NCBI RefSeq assembly: GCF_020687045.1
Contig: NZ_JAJEPW010000011.1
Location: 1-64,000, forward strand
Reading direction: 5' to 3'
Length of the DNA stretch: 64,000 nucleotides
Origin: Vescimonas cirricatena
Lineage (GTDB): Bacteria; Bacillota; Clostridia; Oscillospirales; Oscillospiraceae
Numbering within the stretch: position 1 is the stretch's first letter; every line of letters begins with the position of its first letter. The translations under genes and the position numbers were made by a program. Under the pieces are notes generated by a model, which was not told the origin of the DNA, searched no databases, and saw only the letters and a list, made by a program, of their open reading frames with translations. Shown here piece by piece: positions 25,136-33,580 of the stretch.

Positions 25136-25723
25136 ATGGAACAGTCCAGCACAGACCGCCGGGTGCGAAAAACCAAAAAGCAGCTGCGCCTGGCGCTGAT
25201 GGAGCTGCTGGCGGAAAAAAGCGCCAAGTCCATCTCCGTGCGGGAGCTGACCGAGCGGGCGGATATCAACCGCGGCACCTTCTATATCCACTATCGGGAC
25301 GTAGGGGACCTTCTGCAGCGGCTGGAGGATGAGATGGCGGATCGGCTGACGGCTCTGTGCAAGGACCACAAGCCCGAGGACTCCACCGGGGAGCAGTTCC
25401 CCTTCCTGCGGGACCTGTACCGCTTTATCCTGGACAACGCCGACCTGTGCCGGGTGCTGCTGGGTCCCAACGGGGACATCGCCTATACCAACCGCATCTG
25501 CTGCATTCTGCGGGATTATTTTCTGTATGACTTCCTGTCCCAGTTCTATCCCGGGGACCGGCAGCGGCTGAACCACTTCTGTTCATTTATCGTGTCGGGC
25601 AACCTGAATCTGGCGCTGTCCTGGCTGCGGGACGGGGGCCAGGAGTCGCCGGATGAGATGGCCCGTCTGGCGGGCAGTATCATCATGGGCGGCGTCAGCG
25701 CCCTGGGTGCGCCAAGTCTGTAA
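25136..25723 (+). CDS. TetR/AcrR family transcriptional regulator
   Basis: 195 residues. The N-terminal helix-turn-helix is clear (RVRKTKKQLRLALMELL, then ISVRELTERADINRGTFYIH). The C-terminal domain (YRFILDNADLCRVLLGPNGD, then a hydrophobic end) resembles the TetR_C group seen in DhaS-like regulators. It has its own promoter with an overlapping inverted repeat and is followed by a 20-bp-stem terminator, so it is a single-gene unit. No target gene of the same strand is adjacent; its regulon is unknown. Confidence 0.88.
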   Translation: MEQSSTDRRVRKTKKQLRLALMELLAEKSAKSISVRELTERADINRGTFYIHYRDVGDLLQRLEDEMADRLTALCKDHKPEDSTGEQFPFLRDLYRFILDNADLCRVLLGPNGDIAYTNRICCILRDYFLYDFLSQFYPGDRQRLNHFCSFIVSGNLNLALSWLRDGGQESPDEMARLAGSIIMGGVSALGAPSL

Positions 25724-25752
25724 CAGGTCCGGAATCCCCTGCAGCTGCTTAT

Positions 25753-25800
25753 AAAAACACCCCTCATGCAGGTTTATACGCCTGCATGAGGGGTGTTTTT
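25753..25800. terminator. strong bidirectional terminator
   Basis: A perfect 20-bp stem (25753-25772 with 25781-25800) flanked by A and T runs. It separates the TetR gene from the converging transglutaminase operon. Confidence 0.9.
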
Positions 25801-25848
25801 TTCTGTTTTCCGGTTCGATGCAATTGTTTTCGGAAGCTCTATCTTTGC

Positions 25849-26859
25849 TTACAGTTCGTTTCCCTCGTCCGGCTGCTGGACCAGCAGGGTCTCTCCGGCC
25901 GGGGCGTCGGTGAAGTCCAGCTGCACCACCGCCTGGGCGGTGTTCACGGAGCAGCTGACGCATTTGCCGCGCTCTGCGGCTGCGGCGGCGCAGCGGTTCA
26001 GAAGGTCCGTCAGGATTTCCCGGTTCAGCCCGCCGCCCCGCCAGTGGAACACAAAATGGGGCTGCTTTTTCCGCAGGGCCTGGCGGGCACGGTTTTCCAC
26101 GTCCTCCGGCTTGGTGAAGGACAGGGGGCGGTAGTAGTACCCCTTGTCCGCCGTGCAGGGCGGCAGCGGAAGCACCAGCGTCTCGTGATCCCGGAAGATG
26201 TGCCGGTCGTCCAGGTTGAAATAGTCGTACCGGGGCGTTCCCCGCTGGAGGGAGTTGTCAAAGGTGGCGTCCAGGTGGTAGCGCTGGCCGTCCACCGTTA
26301 TCACGTTCCAGGTGTGGCGGTATTTCACGCCCCGCTCCGGGGCCGCCTCGCTGAGAGCCACGATGCAGGGCAGCTGCACCGCGTCGCACAGGGCCTTCAC
26401 CGTTTTGGCAATGCCCTCGCACACCCCCACCCCCTGGGTCAGGGGGCCGATGATCTCGTGGGAATAGGGCTTTTTCAGCTTGTCATACCGGACGTTCTCC
26501 AGAATGAAGGCGTGGATGGCCAGCTCCTTGTCCCGGTCGCTTTTTCCCTGCAGGGGCCGGGCCAGGCGGTCCAGCCGGGCGGCCACCGCCTGGCGGTGCT
26601 GGCGGATCTTCCCCTTGTCAAACAGGTACTCCGGCAGCAGCTCCACATGGTCCGCCCCGGGCATCCACCGGTACTGAAACCCGGTGACATAGAACAGCAG
26701 CGGCGTGTCCAGCTTCAGCCGCAGATAGATGTCCGACAGCTCCGGGCCGTCCAGCCGGGGCACCCGGATCCCCGGGGCCAGGGCCTCCATACCCGCCAGC
26801 ATGGCGTCGTATACCCCGCGCTTTTCCCGGTCCAGCTGGCGGTAATAATAGCCCGCCAT
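25849..26859 (-). CDS. transglutaminase-like domain protein
   Basis: 336 residues with a papain-like transglutaminase core. The catalytic Cys is in GVGVCEGIAKTVKALCD (about residue 148), the His in YRHTWNVITVDG (about 182) and the Asp in RYHLDATFD (about 197). The N-terminal ~130 residues are helical (RDKELAIHAFILENVRYD just before the core). There is no signal peptide, so it should be cytosolic. Bacterial members are usually peptidases or unknown; no substrate can be named. Its ATG overlaps the stop of the DAHP synthase gene by one base, implying an operon, though no metabolic link is obvious. Confidence 0.82.
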   Translation of the reverse strand: MAGYYYRQLDREKRGVYDAMLAGMEALAPGIRVPRLDGPELSDIYLRLKLDTPLLFYVTGFQYRWMPGADHVELLPEYLFDKGKIRQHRQAVAARLDRLARPLQGKSDRDKELAIHAFILENVRYDKLKKPYSHEIIGPLTQGVGVCEGIAKTVKALCDAVQLPCIVALSEAAPERGVKYRHTWNVITVDGQRYHLDATFDNSLQRGTPRYDYFNLDDRHIFRDHETLVLPLPPCTADKGYYYRPLSFTKPEDVENRARQALRKKQPHFVFHWRGGGLNREILTDLLNRCAAAAAERGKCVSCSVNTAQAVVQLDFTDAPAGETLLVQQPDEGNEL

Positions 26860-27860
26860 CAGCGGCAGGCGTGGGGCAGCAGCTCCCGCACCTGCCCGGC
26901 CAGCCGGTCAAACTGGTCGCAGGACAGGGCCTGTGCCCCGTCGGACAGGGCGCAGGCCGGGCGGTCGTGCACCTCCACCATCAGGCCGTCGGCTCCGGCG
27001 GCCACGGCGGCCAGCGCCAGGGGAGCCACCAGCTCCGCCCGTCCGGCGGCGTGGCTGGGGTCCACGATCACCGGCAGGTGGGTCAGCTTTTTCAGCACCG
27101 GAATGGCGGCAATGTCCAGAGTGGCCCGGCTGTCGGTTTCGAAGGTCCGGATGCCCCGCTCACACAGGATCACCTGCCGGTTGCCCCCGGCCAGGATATA
27201 CTCCGCCGCCTGCAGAAGCTCCGTCACGGTGGCGGACATGCCCCGCTTCAGCAGCACGGGCTTCCTGACCTGGCCCAGGGCCTGGAGCAGGGCGAAATTC
27301 TGCATATTCCGGGCCCCGACCTGCAGGATATCCACCTGATCCAGGTCCTCCAGCTGGCGGGGGTCCGTGATCTCCGACACCACCGGCAGTCCGGCCTCAT
27401 GGCCGGCCTCCGTCAGCATGGAAATGCCCGGCTGGCCCAGTCCCTGGAAGGAATAGGGGGACGTCCGGGGCTTGAATACCCCGCCCCGCAGCAGCTGCGC
27501 TCCGGCGGCCTTGACCCGCCGGGCGACCCCGGCCATCTGCACCTGGGATTCCACGGCGCAGGGTCCGGCGATCAGGCAGAACTCCGCCCCGATCCGGGCG
27601 TCGCCCACCTCCACCACGGTGTTGTCCGGGTGGGCGGCACGGCCGGCCAGGCGATAGGGCGGCGTGATGCGCCGCACGTCCAGCACATAGGGCAGGGCCG
27701 CCAGACCCTCCGGGTCCAGCCGCCAGGTGTCTCCCACCAGGGTCAGCACGTCGGAGTCCCGGCCCGGGGTCCGGCCGATCCGCACCCCCTGATTCATCAG
27801 GCGCACCGCCAGCTGCCGCAGGGCGGGCTCCTGGGTGTCTTTTTGGATAATAGCGATCAT
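26859..27860 (-). CDS. aroF: 3-deoxy-7-phosphoheptulonate (DAHP) synthase, AroF/KdsA-like type
   Basis: 333 residues. DAHP synthase condenses PEP and erythrose-4-phosphate, the entry to aromatic biosynthesis. The N-terminal ~85 residues form the small ferredoxin-like domain seen in the Thermotoga/Bacillus type (MIAIIQKDTQEPALRQLAVR). The barrel has CLIAGPCAVESQ, LRGGVFKPRTSPYSFQGLG, ILQVGARNMQNFALLQALG, PVLLKRGM, LCERGIRTFE and IVDPSHAAG. The ATG at 27860 has GGAGG five bases upstream; an in-frame ATG 12 bases earlier is the alternative. No other shikimate genes are in the window. Confidence 0.93.
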   Translation of the reverse strand: MIAIIQKDTQEPALRQLAVRLMNQGVRIGRTPGRDSDVLTLVGDTWRLDPEGLAALPYVLDVRRITPPYRLAGRAAHPDNTVVEVGDARIGAEFCLIAGPCAVESQVQMAGVARRVKAAGAQLLRGGVFKPRTSPYSFQGLGQPGISMLTEAGHEAGLPVVSEITDPRQLEDLDQVDILQVGARNMQNFALLQALGQVRKPVLLKRGMSATVTELLQAAEYILAGGNRQVILCERGIRTFETDSRATLDIAAIPVLKKLTHLPVIVDPSHAAGRAELVAPLALAAVAAGADGLMVEVHDRPACALSDGAQALSCDQFDRLAGQVRELLPHACR

Positions 27861-27900
27861 ATGATCCTCCATGCGGCTGTGCCGCTGTATATTCCCGGAT

Positions 27901-27929
27901 ATTGTACCGCAATGCGCGGGTTTTTGCAA
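27901..27929 (-). promoter_or_regulatory. promoter of the aroF-transglutaminase operon
   Basis: Minus-strand TTGCAA (27924-27929), 17-base spacer, TACAAT (27901-27906). Confidence 0.65.
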
Positions 27930-28010
27930 CCGGGGAATTTCCCGGGGAATACGAAGAATGCGATATCCGAAATGCAGATAATTTCTATATATATATAGCT
28001 TGTATATAGC

Positions 28011-28039
28011 TTGACGATTGACAATGTGTATGCTATGAT
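28011..28039 (+). promoter_or_regulatory. promoter of the 28153 lipoprotein gene
   Basis: TTGACG (28011-28016), 17-base spacer, TATGAT (28034-28039), giving a leader of about 105 bases. An AT repeat (TATATATATAT) lies just upstream. Confidence 0.7.
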
Positions 28040-28152
28040 AGATGCAGGTCATCAGAATAGACAAAATGCAATGCTTTCGAGCGGAAATATTTTCCGTTTT
28101 GACGGCCTGCATGGCTCATCCCATCCAACCGGACATAAAACGGAGGTATCAG

Positions 28153-29031
28153 ATGAAAAGACTGCCGAAAATGCTCTGCGCCCTGATTCTTTGCGCCCTG
28201 ATGGTGACTGCCGCAGTTTCCTGCGGCCAGAAGCCCGCCCAGCAGGAACAGGACCCGCCCCAGCAGGAGGACCCCCAGCCTGCCCCGGAGCTGAAGATCG
28301 CCGTGGACAGCGATCCGGCCCGTTCCGCCGTCATCCACTGGTTTTATTCGGAGGAGGGGCAGGCCCTGTTCGGGGACAAAGATCTGAATGACGTGCTTTT
28401 CTCGGTGGACCCCCGGGATATCGCCCAGGAGCTGAAGCTGGGGAACTATGACGCCGCCGTGTGCGCCCCCGATCAGAAGGCCCTGCAGCTGCTGGGCGGC
28501 TATGAGTCCATGCCCCTGCTCAAGGACGCCGTGATCTTTGTCCACGGCAACATCGGGCAGGAGGATGCGGACTATAACCTGTCCTCGGAGACCCTCCGCG
28601 GCATATACGCCGGCACCGCCCCCCTTTTCTGGGATGAGGCACAGACTCAGCCGCTGATTCCCGCCTATGGCTATGCCAACGATGCCCAGGACCCCCTCTG
28701 GCAGCTGATGTCGATGCAGTTCGGCTTCACCGCCGACGCGCCGGATATCCTCACGAGGGGGACATGGGACAACCCTGTGATGGCCACTGTCCAGACCGGG
28801 CGGGTGGGATCGCCGCTGTTCCCCCTGCATTATAACTGGCTATTCGGTGAGGCGGGAATCAACGGGTCGGTGATCTCCGTGGACGGCGTGCGGCCCACAG
28901 ACGCGACGCTGGCGGACGGGTCCTATCCCTTCACCCTGTCCTACTACGGCCTGTATTGGCCCAGCCATCCCCAGGCCCGGCAGATCGACGCGATCTTACA
29001 GGGCGTGCAGGCTATGCAGACTGCGGACTGA
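28153..29031 (+). CDS. lipoprotein resembling PstS-type substrate-binding proteins
   Basis: 292 residues. A lipoprotein signal (MKRLPKMLCALILCALMVTA, lipobox AVSC, Cys24) is followed by a Gln/Pro-rich linker and a periplasmic-binding-like domain (LKIAVDSDPARSAVIHWFYS, GNYDAAVCAPDQKALQLLGG, LSSETLRGIYAGTA, YYGLYWP). The LRGIYAG and YxNxxQDPLW segments recall PstS phosphate-binding proteins. It is not beside any pst transporter genes, so it may be an orphan sensor or binding protein. The ATG at 28153 has CGGAGGT upstream; an upstream extension of the frame is not signal-like and was rejected. Confidence 0.72.
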   Translation: MKRLPKMLCALILCALMVTAAVSCGQKPAQQEQDPPQQEDPQPAPELKIAVDSDPARSAVIHWFYSEEGQALFGDKDLNDVLFSVDPRDIAQELKLGNYDAAVCAPDQKALQLLGGYESMPLLKDAVIFVHGNIGQEDADYNLSSETLRGIYAGTAPLFWDEAQTQPLIPAYGYANDAQDPLWQLMSMQFGFTADAPDILTRGTWDNPVMATVQTGRVGSPLFPLHYNWLFGEAGINGSVISVDGVRPTDATLADGSYPFTLSYYGLYWPSHPQARQIDAILQGVQAMQTAD

Positions 29032-29070
29032 CTGCTTCCCGGCGTCGTCCTCTCTTTTTTCGGAAAACAG

Positions 29071-29099
29071 TTGCCGTAACGGCGAAAATATACTATACT
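29071..29099 (+). promoter_or_regulatory. promoter of queA
   Basis: TTGCCG (29071-29076), 17-base spacer, TATACT (29094-29099). Confidence 0.55.
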
Positions 29100-29150
29100 G
29101 TTTATTCGACAGTGCCGCTGGCACAATTTACCGAAAACAGGACGATGGAT

Positions 29151-30176
29151 ATGAAAACAAGCGACTTTAACTATGAATTACCGCCGGAGCTGATCGCCCA
29201 GACGCCCATCCCCCAGCGGGATGCCTCCCGGCTGCTGGTACTGAACAAGAATACCGGCGCATGGCAGCACCGGCATTTTTACGACCTGCCGGAGTATCTC
29301 CGGCCCGGCGACTGCCTGATTCTCAATAACTCCCGGGTGCTTCCGGCCCGTCTGCTGGGCCACCGGCTGCCCGGCGGCGGGGCCTGCGAGGTGCTGCTGC
29401 TGATCGACCGGGGAAACAAGACCTGGGAGTGCCTGGTGCGGCCCGGCAAGCGCATGCGCACCGGGGCGAAGCTGTCCTTCGGCGACGGGGAGCTGACGGC
29501 GGAGGTGGTGGAGGAGCTGCCCGGCGGCAACCGCCTGGTGCGCTTCGATTATGAGGGAATTTTCCTGGAGGTGCTAGAGCGTCTGGGGAAAATGCCCCTG
29601 CCCCCCTATATCAAGGAGGAGCTTCAGGACCAGGAGCGCTATCAGACGGTGTACTCCAAGGTCAACGGCTCCGCAGCCGCCCCCACGGCGGGCCTGCACT
29701 TCACCCAGGAGCTGCTGGATCAAGTATCCGCAATGGGTGTAAAGCTGGGATACGTTACACTACATGTGGGCTTGGGGACCTTCCGCCCGGTGAAGGAGGA
29801 CGAGATCGAGGGCCACGAGATGCACAGCGAATACTGCGTGATCCCCCAGGAGACGGCGGACCTGATCAATGAGACCAAGAAAAACGGCGGCCGGGTCATC
29901 TGCGTGGGCACCACCTCCTGCCGCACCATCGAAAGCTGGGCCGCAGAGGACGGCACCATGACGGCCAGCGCCGGATGGACGGATATCTTCATCTATCCCG
30001 GGTATCGGTTCAAGGTACTGGACGGGCTGATTACAAACTTCCATCTGCCGGAGTCCACTCTGATTATGCTGGTGTCCGCCCTGGCGGGCCGGGAGCACGT
30101 CCTGGCGGCATATCAGGAGGCGGTGAAGGAGCGCTATCATTTCTTCAGCTTTGGTGATGCAATGCTTATCCTGTAA
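29151..30176 (+). CDS. queA: S-adenosylmethionine:tRNA ribosyltransferase-isomerase
   Basis: QueA (341 residues) builds epoxyqueuosine on tRNA, after Tgt inserts preQ1. Family motifs are MKTSDFNYELPPELIAQTP at the start, LPEYLRPGDCLILNNSRV, TAGLHFT (about residue 178), VTLHVGLGTFRPV and TNFHLPESTLIMLVSAL. The ATG at 29151 is 8 bases after AGGA; the ATG two codons earlier is possible. The gene has its own promoter and ends in a terminator just before the mobile-element junction. Confidence 0.95.
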   Translation: MKTSDFNYELPPELIAQTPIPQRDASRLLVLNKNTGAWQHRHFYDLPEYLRPGDCLILNNSRVLPARLLGHRLPGGGACEVLLLIDRGNKTWECLVRPGKRMRTGAKLSFGDGELTAEVVEELPGGNRLVRFDYEGIFLEVLERLGKMPLPPYIKEELQDQERYQTVYSKVNGSAAAPTAGLHFTQELLDQVSAMGVKLGYVTLHVGLGTFRPVKEDEIEGHEMHSEYCVIPQETADLINETKKNGGRVICVGTTSCRTIESWAAEDGTMTASAGWTDIFIYPGYRFKVLDGLITNFHLPESTLIMLVSALAGREHVLAAYQEAVKERYHFFSFGDAMLIL

Positions 30177-30209
30177 AGGATGCAGCAATACAATAAGGAC
30201 CGACAAGCG

Positions 30210-30244
30210 AAGCGGGAGCCCGGCGTCTGCCGGACTCCCGCTTT
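30210..30244 (+). terminator. terminator of queA
   Basis: Stem AAGCGGGAG.../...CTCCCGCTT with an inner GCCGG pairing, followed by TTTGC. Confidence 0.75.
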
Positions 30245-30360
30245 TGCAAAAGTTTATACAACTTGCCGCCAGTCCGCCTTTTATGCCAATGCGGCGGAGC
30301 AGCGATTTGCGAACTGCCGGTCTGTAGCCCGGGAGGATATTTTCCCCACAAAAACAAAAG

Positions 30361-30393
30361 AAAGTGCTCAATTCACAAAGAATCAAGCACTTT
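30361..30393 (-). terminator. ancestral tRNA-Arg terminator, now displaced
   Basis: Minus-strand hairpin AAAGTGCT/AGCACTTT (30361-30368 with 30386-30393) with inner ATTC/GAAT pairing, then a T-rich tract. It directly follows the displaced tRNA 3' end at 30399, on the chromosomal side, so it is probably the terminator the tRNA gene had before integration. Confidence 0.6.
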
Positions 30394-30398
30394 TCTCT

Positions 30399-30443
30399 TG
30401 GCACGCCGTGAGGGATTCGAACCACCGGCCTTCTGGTCCGTAG
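30399..30443 (-). repeat. attachment repeat 1: displaced tRNA-Arg 3' end
   Basis: 45 bp identical to the 3' end of the tRNA-Arg gene at 42109-42153 except for one base (30424). The change puts a mismatch in the T-stem. The rest of the tRNA is missing. It marks the outer left boundary of the tandem elements. Confidence 0.9.
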
Positions 30444-30575
30444 GTTGTCTCAAGGGCAAAACGGAGCCGTTTCGGCTCCGATTTGTGCTTTTTACCGCCG
30501 TTCGCTCGGCGGATTTTCCGTTGTTTCCGTCCAGCTCTGCCCGCTCCAATTCTATTCTGGGTCAAAAATGGGTCA
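30444..30575. other. left end of element 1 with paired arm motifs
   Basis: Noncoding. It begins GTTGTCTCAAGGGC, then hairpins CGGAGCC/GGCTCCG and CCGCCG/CGGCGG, then TGGGTCA at 30558-30564 and 30569-30575 (11-base spacing). The same series occurs at 36023-36153 in element 2. The paired heptamers are probable integrase arm sites. Confidence 0.65.
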
Positions 30576-30703
30576 GAGAAAATTTTGAAATTACAAAACA
30601 AAAGTTGTCAAGCGTTTGTCCAATATAATTTTTATCACGTTTACACACGTAACTTAGAGTGTGGGTGTCGATTGTCCATACTACGTTTCAGAGCACCCTA
30701 AGA

Positions 30704-31621
30704 TCATACTTTTTGAGTTCGCTTCCCGCTGTTTTCCGAGCCGCGTACTTCCTCGTGGTAAAAATAATCCACAATGACCGGATGTCCCGGCTCTGCCCGG
30801 CCGTAGGGGAGTTCGTTGTCCACAAAGGGACAACCGCATTCTCTTGCAAGGTGCTCCGCCTGTTCTTCCAGACCACGGAAGTAGCTTCTGTCTCCCTTGT
30901 TGTAGATGGTGTCGTACAGGGGGAGCAGGTGGGGATATTTCTCCTGGATATAGTCTAAGATGTCTTTTTTGAAACCGCCCCGCAGATTCAAATTTTCCAG
31001 CCACACCAGGTCGCACTGGTCCTTCACCCGGTGGAAGATGGCCTCGAAATCCGTGATACCGGGAAAAACCGGAGCGATAAAGCACACGGTGCGGATACCT
31101 GCGTCATAAACCTGTTTCATGGCATCCAGCCGCCGCTTGATGCTGACGGCATTGTCCATATCGTTTTTGAAATCCTCGTCCAGCGTATTGATCGACCAGG
31201 AAACAGTGACCTTTCCCATCTCTTTCAGAAGGTCGATATCCCGTACTACCAGGTCAGACTTAGTGCAGATCAAAATCTCCGCGCTGCTGTCTTTCAGTTG
31301 CTCCAGCAGCTTGCGGGTATTTTCGAACTGTTCCTCCTGAGGCAGGTACCCATCCGTCACCGAGCCGATGACCACACGCTGTCCGGCGTATTTCCGGGGA
31401 TTTTTGATGGCAGGCCAATGCTTCACATCCAGAAAAGTACCCCAAGGCTCAGTATGGCCGGTGAACCGCTTCATGAACGAAGCGTAGCAGTATTTGCAGC
31501 CATGGGTACAGCCTACATAAGGATTGACCGAATAGCCGCCCACCGGCAGGGTGGATTTTGTCATGATATTTTTTGTCTCCACATCCCGGATCAGGATGCC
31601 GTTGTTGTTCACTTCCGCCAT
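30704..31621 (-). CDS. radical SAM protein, SPL/Rv2578c-like
   Basis: 305 residues. The iron-sulfur motif is CTHGCKYCYA (CxxxCxxC, about residue 34), preceded by the family segment YSVNPYVGC. The barrel continues with VVIGSVTDGYLPQEEQ and ILICTKSDLVVRDIDLL. These resemble the spore-photoproduct-lyase-like radical SAM family of unknown substrate. The ATG at 31621 has GGAGGT 9 bases upstream and lies inside the end of the DUF5131 gene, so the two are coupled. Together with the DUF5131 gene it forms a radical-SAM pair that is cargo of element 1. Confidence 0.85.
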   Translation of the reverse strand: MAEVNNNGILIRDVETKNIMTKSTLPVGGYSVNPYVGCTHGCKYCYASFMKRFTGHTEPWGTFLDVKHWPAIKNPRKYAGQRVVIGSVTDGYLPQEEQFENTRKLLEQLKDSSAEILICTKSDLVVRDIDLLKEMGKVTVSWSINTLDEDFKNDMDNAVSIKRRLDAMKQVYDAGIRTVCFIAPVFPGITDFEAIFHRVKDQCDLVWLENLNLRGGFKKDILDYIQEKYPHLLPLYDTIYNKGDRSYFRGLEEQAEHLARECGCPFVDNELPYGRAEPGHPVIVDYFYHEEVRGSENSGKRTQKV

Positions 31622-32297
31622 GTTTTTTGCACCTCCAATACCCGGCAGAAAGCCGGGGGCAGCTCTTGTACCATGCTTTCCTCGCCGATGACGGAAAGCA
31701 GATCTTCCTTCGTGAACACCGGGATGCCCAGTGTGTGAGCCTGATCGGTCAAATTCCGTACCCACTCCGGTTCGGATACGGTTTTACCCTTCCTGCGTCC
31801 GGTCTCAGTACCGATGACGATCCACTCAATTCCGGTAAGGTCTACCATGCCAACATCATCAAACATGGTTCAAAGGTCACATAGTAATGCCCGCCGCTGA
31901 TGTGCTCCCGTAAAGTCTGGATACGGTTTTTCTCTTTGCTGGAGGTAACAGTTACACCAAACCAAGCATTCTCCAGGGTAGTGGAAAACACAATATCCTC
32001 CGGTCGCTTGGTCAAAAACAGATATTGGTGCTGCGGATTTTCAGTCATCTTGTCAAATATCTGTTCCCGCCACTCTGTCTTCCAGTGGGAAAAATCGCTC
32101 ATGCCGGTGAGCAGAAAATTCTGTGGGCGCTTTTTCTCCATCAGCCGCAGTTTATTTGGAAAAAACTCCGGCTTTTCAAAGTCGTCGATCATGTGAAACC
32201 GGCGAACATTATTTCTGGCGTAGCAGTAGCTGCAGCCGATCGTACAGCCGATCACCAGATTCATGTTCTGAATACAGTCTTTAATACAAACAGCCAC
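31609..32297 (-). pseudogene. DUF5131 (phage Gp37/Gp68) family gene split by a frameshift
   Basis: The N-terminal half (GTG at 32297 with GGAGG upstream) has the CTIGCSYCYARNN cluster motif and ends prematurely near 31842 as YVTFEPCLMMLAW. The C-terminal half (FDDVGMVDLTGIEWIVIGTE, to 31609) is in another frame. Restoring one T in the run at about 31862-31866 (TGTTTGAT to TGTTTTGAT) gives ...FEPCFDDVGMVDLTGIEW..., as expected for the family, with ~229 residues in all. DUF5131 proteins are radical-SAM-like with unknown substrates. The lesion is a homopolymer deletion, so it could be a sequencing error, a pseudogene, or slippage. Confidence 0.8.
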
Positions 32298-32325
32298 CGC
32301 TGATGCCTCCTTACCGTTTTAAGAT

Positions 32326-32829
32326 TCAGCCTTCTGCCGCAGGTGCAACTTTCCCGAAGCCGTTCCAGGCATACAGGCCCTTCTTGTCCTCATCGCCCAG
32401 AAACTTATCCACCTGACAGATGTGCAGGATATGGTCGCCCACCTCCACAGACTGCTGCAGGGTGGCCACCATTGCCAGACGAGTATCCACCGGAATCTGG
32501 ATGTCACTGCCCTCCACAGCCATCATCTCGATGTTATTGGCGACCACCTTATCGGTCTTGGCACCGGTAGACGCTCCGCAGGCCATCACCACCTGAGCAA
32601 TACTCTCGCCAGGAACGGTGACAATCACCTTACCAGTCTCCCGTACCTGCTTACCGGTGTGGGACTGTTTGCCAGTGGCGAAACCCACCATGGGCGGATT
32701 GAAGGAGAGGTAAGACACAAAGCAAATGGGAGCCAGGTTCGTAGAACCATCCTCCTTTTTAGAGCAGATCAGTGTCAGCGGATTGGGGGAGGTCAGAACA
32801 GTAGCCTCCATAATGTTCAGTTCTTTCAT
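32326..32829 (-). CDS. flavin reductase family protein
   Basis: 167 residues with the FMN-binding split-barrel pattern: SPNPLTLICSKKEDGSTNLA near residue 14, CFVSYLSFNPPMVGFATG, SHTGKQVRETGKVIVTVPGE, and LAMVATLQQSVEVGDHILHI. Such proteins reduce or hold flavin for a partner, or act as flavoproteins themselves. The ATG at 32829 has AAAGG about 10 bases upstream. It is transcribed away from an HxlR regulator, and the shared control region carries an inverted repeat. A redox role together with the radical SAM genes downstream is conceivable but is inference. Confidence 0.85.
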   Translation of the reverse strand: MKELNIMEATVLTSPNPLTLICSKKEDGSTNLAPICFVSYLSFNPPMVGFATGKQSHTGKQVRETGKVIVTVPGESIAQVVMACGASTGAKTDKVVANNIEMMAVEGSDIQIPVDTRLAMVATLQQSVEVGDHILHICQVDKFLGDEDKKGLYAWNGFGKVAPAAEG

Positions 32830-32891
32830 GTCATTCAGACCTTTCTGAGAAATTTCAGTCGTTGACTGCATGGCCAACCAGTGATATATTT

Positions 32892-32922
32892 ATTATACTT
32901 GACAGCAATTCTTGTTCAAGTA
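32892..32922 (-). promoter_or_regulatory. flavin reductase promoter with HxlR-type operator
   Basis: Minus-strand TTGAAC (32914-32919), 16-base spacer, TATAAT (32892-32897). An inverted repeat TACTTGA (32896-32902) / TCAAGTA (32916-32922) covers the promoter and is a likely binding site for the divergent HxlR protein. Confidence 0.65.
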
Positions 32923-32983
32923 CGCAAATTATTTGTACCTGGTATCAAAAAGTATGCTGCAAAAGACGAGGAAAGATCCAATC

Positions 32984-33337
32984 ATGACTTATGAAGAATT
33001 CAAAGAAAAGGTTGGCAGTGTCATTCTAACCGATGATGGAAACTGCCCGGTCACGCCGGTGGTTCAAATGCTGCAGGGCAAATGGAAACTCCAAATTCTC
33101 TATGAACTATGCATCAAGTGTCCCATGCGGTTTGGGGAACTGAAAAAGATGCTAAAGCCAATTACAAATACGGCGCTGACAAATGCCCTCAAAGAGTTGG
33201 AAGCCGATAATTTGATACAACGAATCCAGTACAATGAGATGCCGTTGCGAGTAGAATACTCCCTAACACTGAAAGGGCAAGATTTGTTGCCGGTATTTTA
33301 TGCCATTATGCAGTGGGGAATAAAATATATCCCTTGA
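32984..33337 (+). CDS. HxlR-family transcriptional regulator
   Basis: 117 residues. The HxlR winged-helix pattern is evident: CPVTPVVQMLQGKWKLQILYEL, MRFGELKKMLKPITNTALTNALKELEAD, then YSLTLKGQDLLPVFYAIMQWG. The conserved Cys at the start of the domain (DGNCPV) is present; HxlR proteins often sense aldehydes or oxidants through it. It is divergent from the flavin reductase gene, the usual arrangement for a regulator and its target. A longer frame begins at 32912 but the ATG at 32984 follows GAGGAAAG and fits the family. Confidence 0.88.
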   Translation: MTYEEFKEKVGSVILTDDGNCPVTPVVQMLQGKWKLQILYELCIKCPMRFGELKKMLKPITNTALTNALKELEADNLIQRIQYNEMPLRVEYSLTLKGQDLLPVFYAIMQWGIKYIP

Positions 33338-33389
33338 ATTTCTAAAACAAATGATTTCAATAAATTACTGGTGTAATTTACCCTTGACA

Positions 33390-33580
33390 AATCTCATCAC
33401 AATGCTCCTTTGACTTCGACCACCAACTTTTTCATCAGTTTTGCTTTCCTTCTTCATCAGATGGGCAAAGTTGGTTGTAGTCATAACAAAGATCCTTTGT
33501 CCGAGCCAGATCATCTGATAGCTCTTTAGCGTCATTCGCGTCATGAAGCATTTGCTCAGCATTTTTTCCTTTTCTGTCAT
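33390..33580 (-). pseudogene. degenerate maltose/galactoside O-acetyltransferase N-terminus
   Basis: Joining three frames gives MTEKEKMLS / EQMLHDANDA / DLCYDYNQLCPSDEEGKQN / LMKKLV, the start of the Mac domain of hexapeptide acetyltransferases. At least two frameshifts are present, and the catalytic left-handed helix region is missing. It is a relic inside element 1. Confidence 0.6.

Noticed and set aside
30383..30601. Small frames across the tRNA fragment and element left end
   Set aside because: They arise from the repeated att and hairpin sequences and have no start signals.
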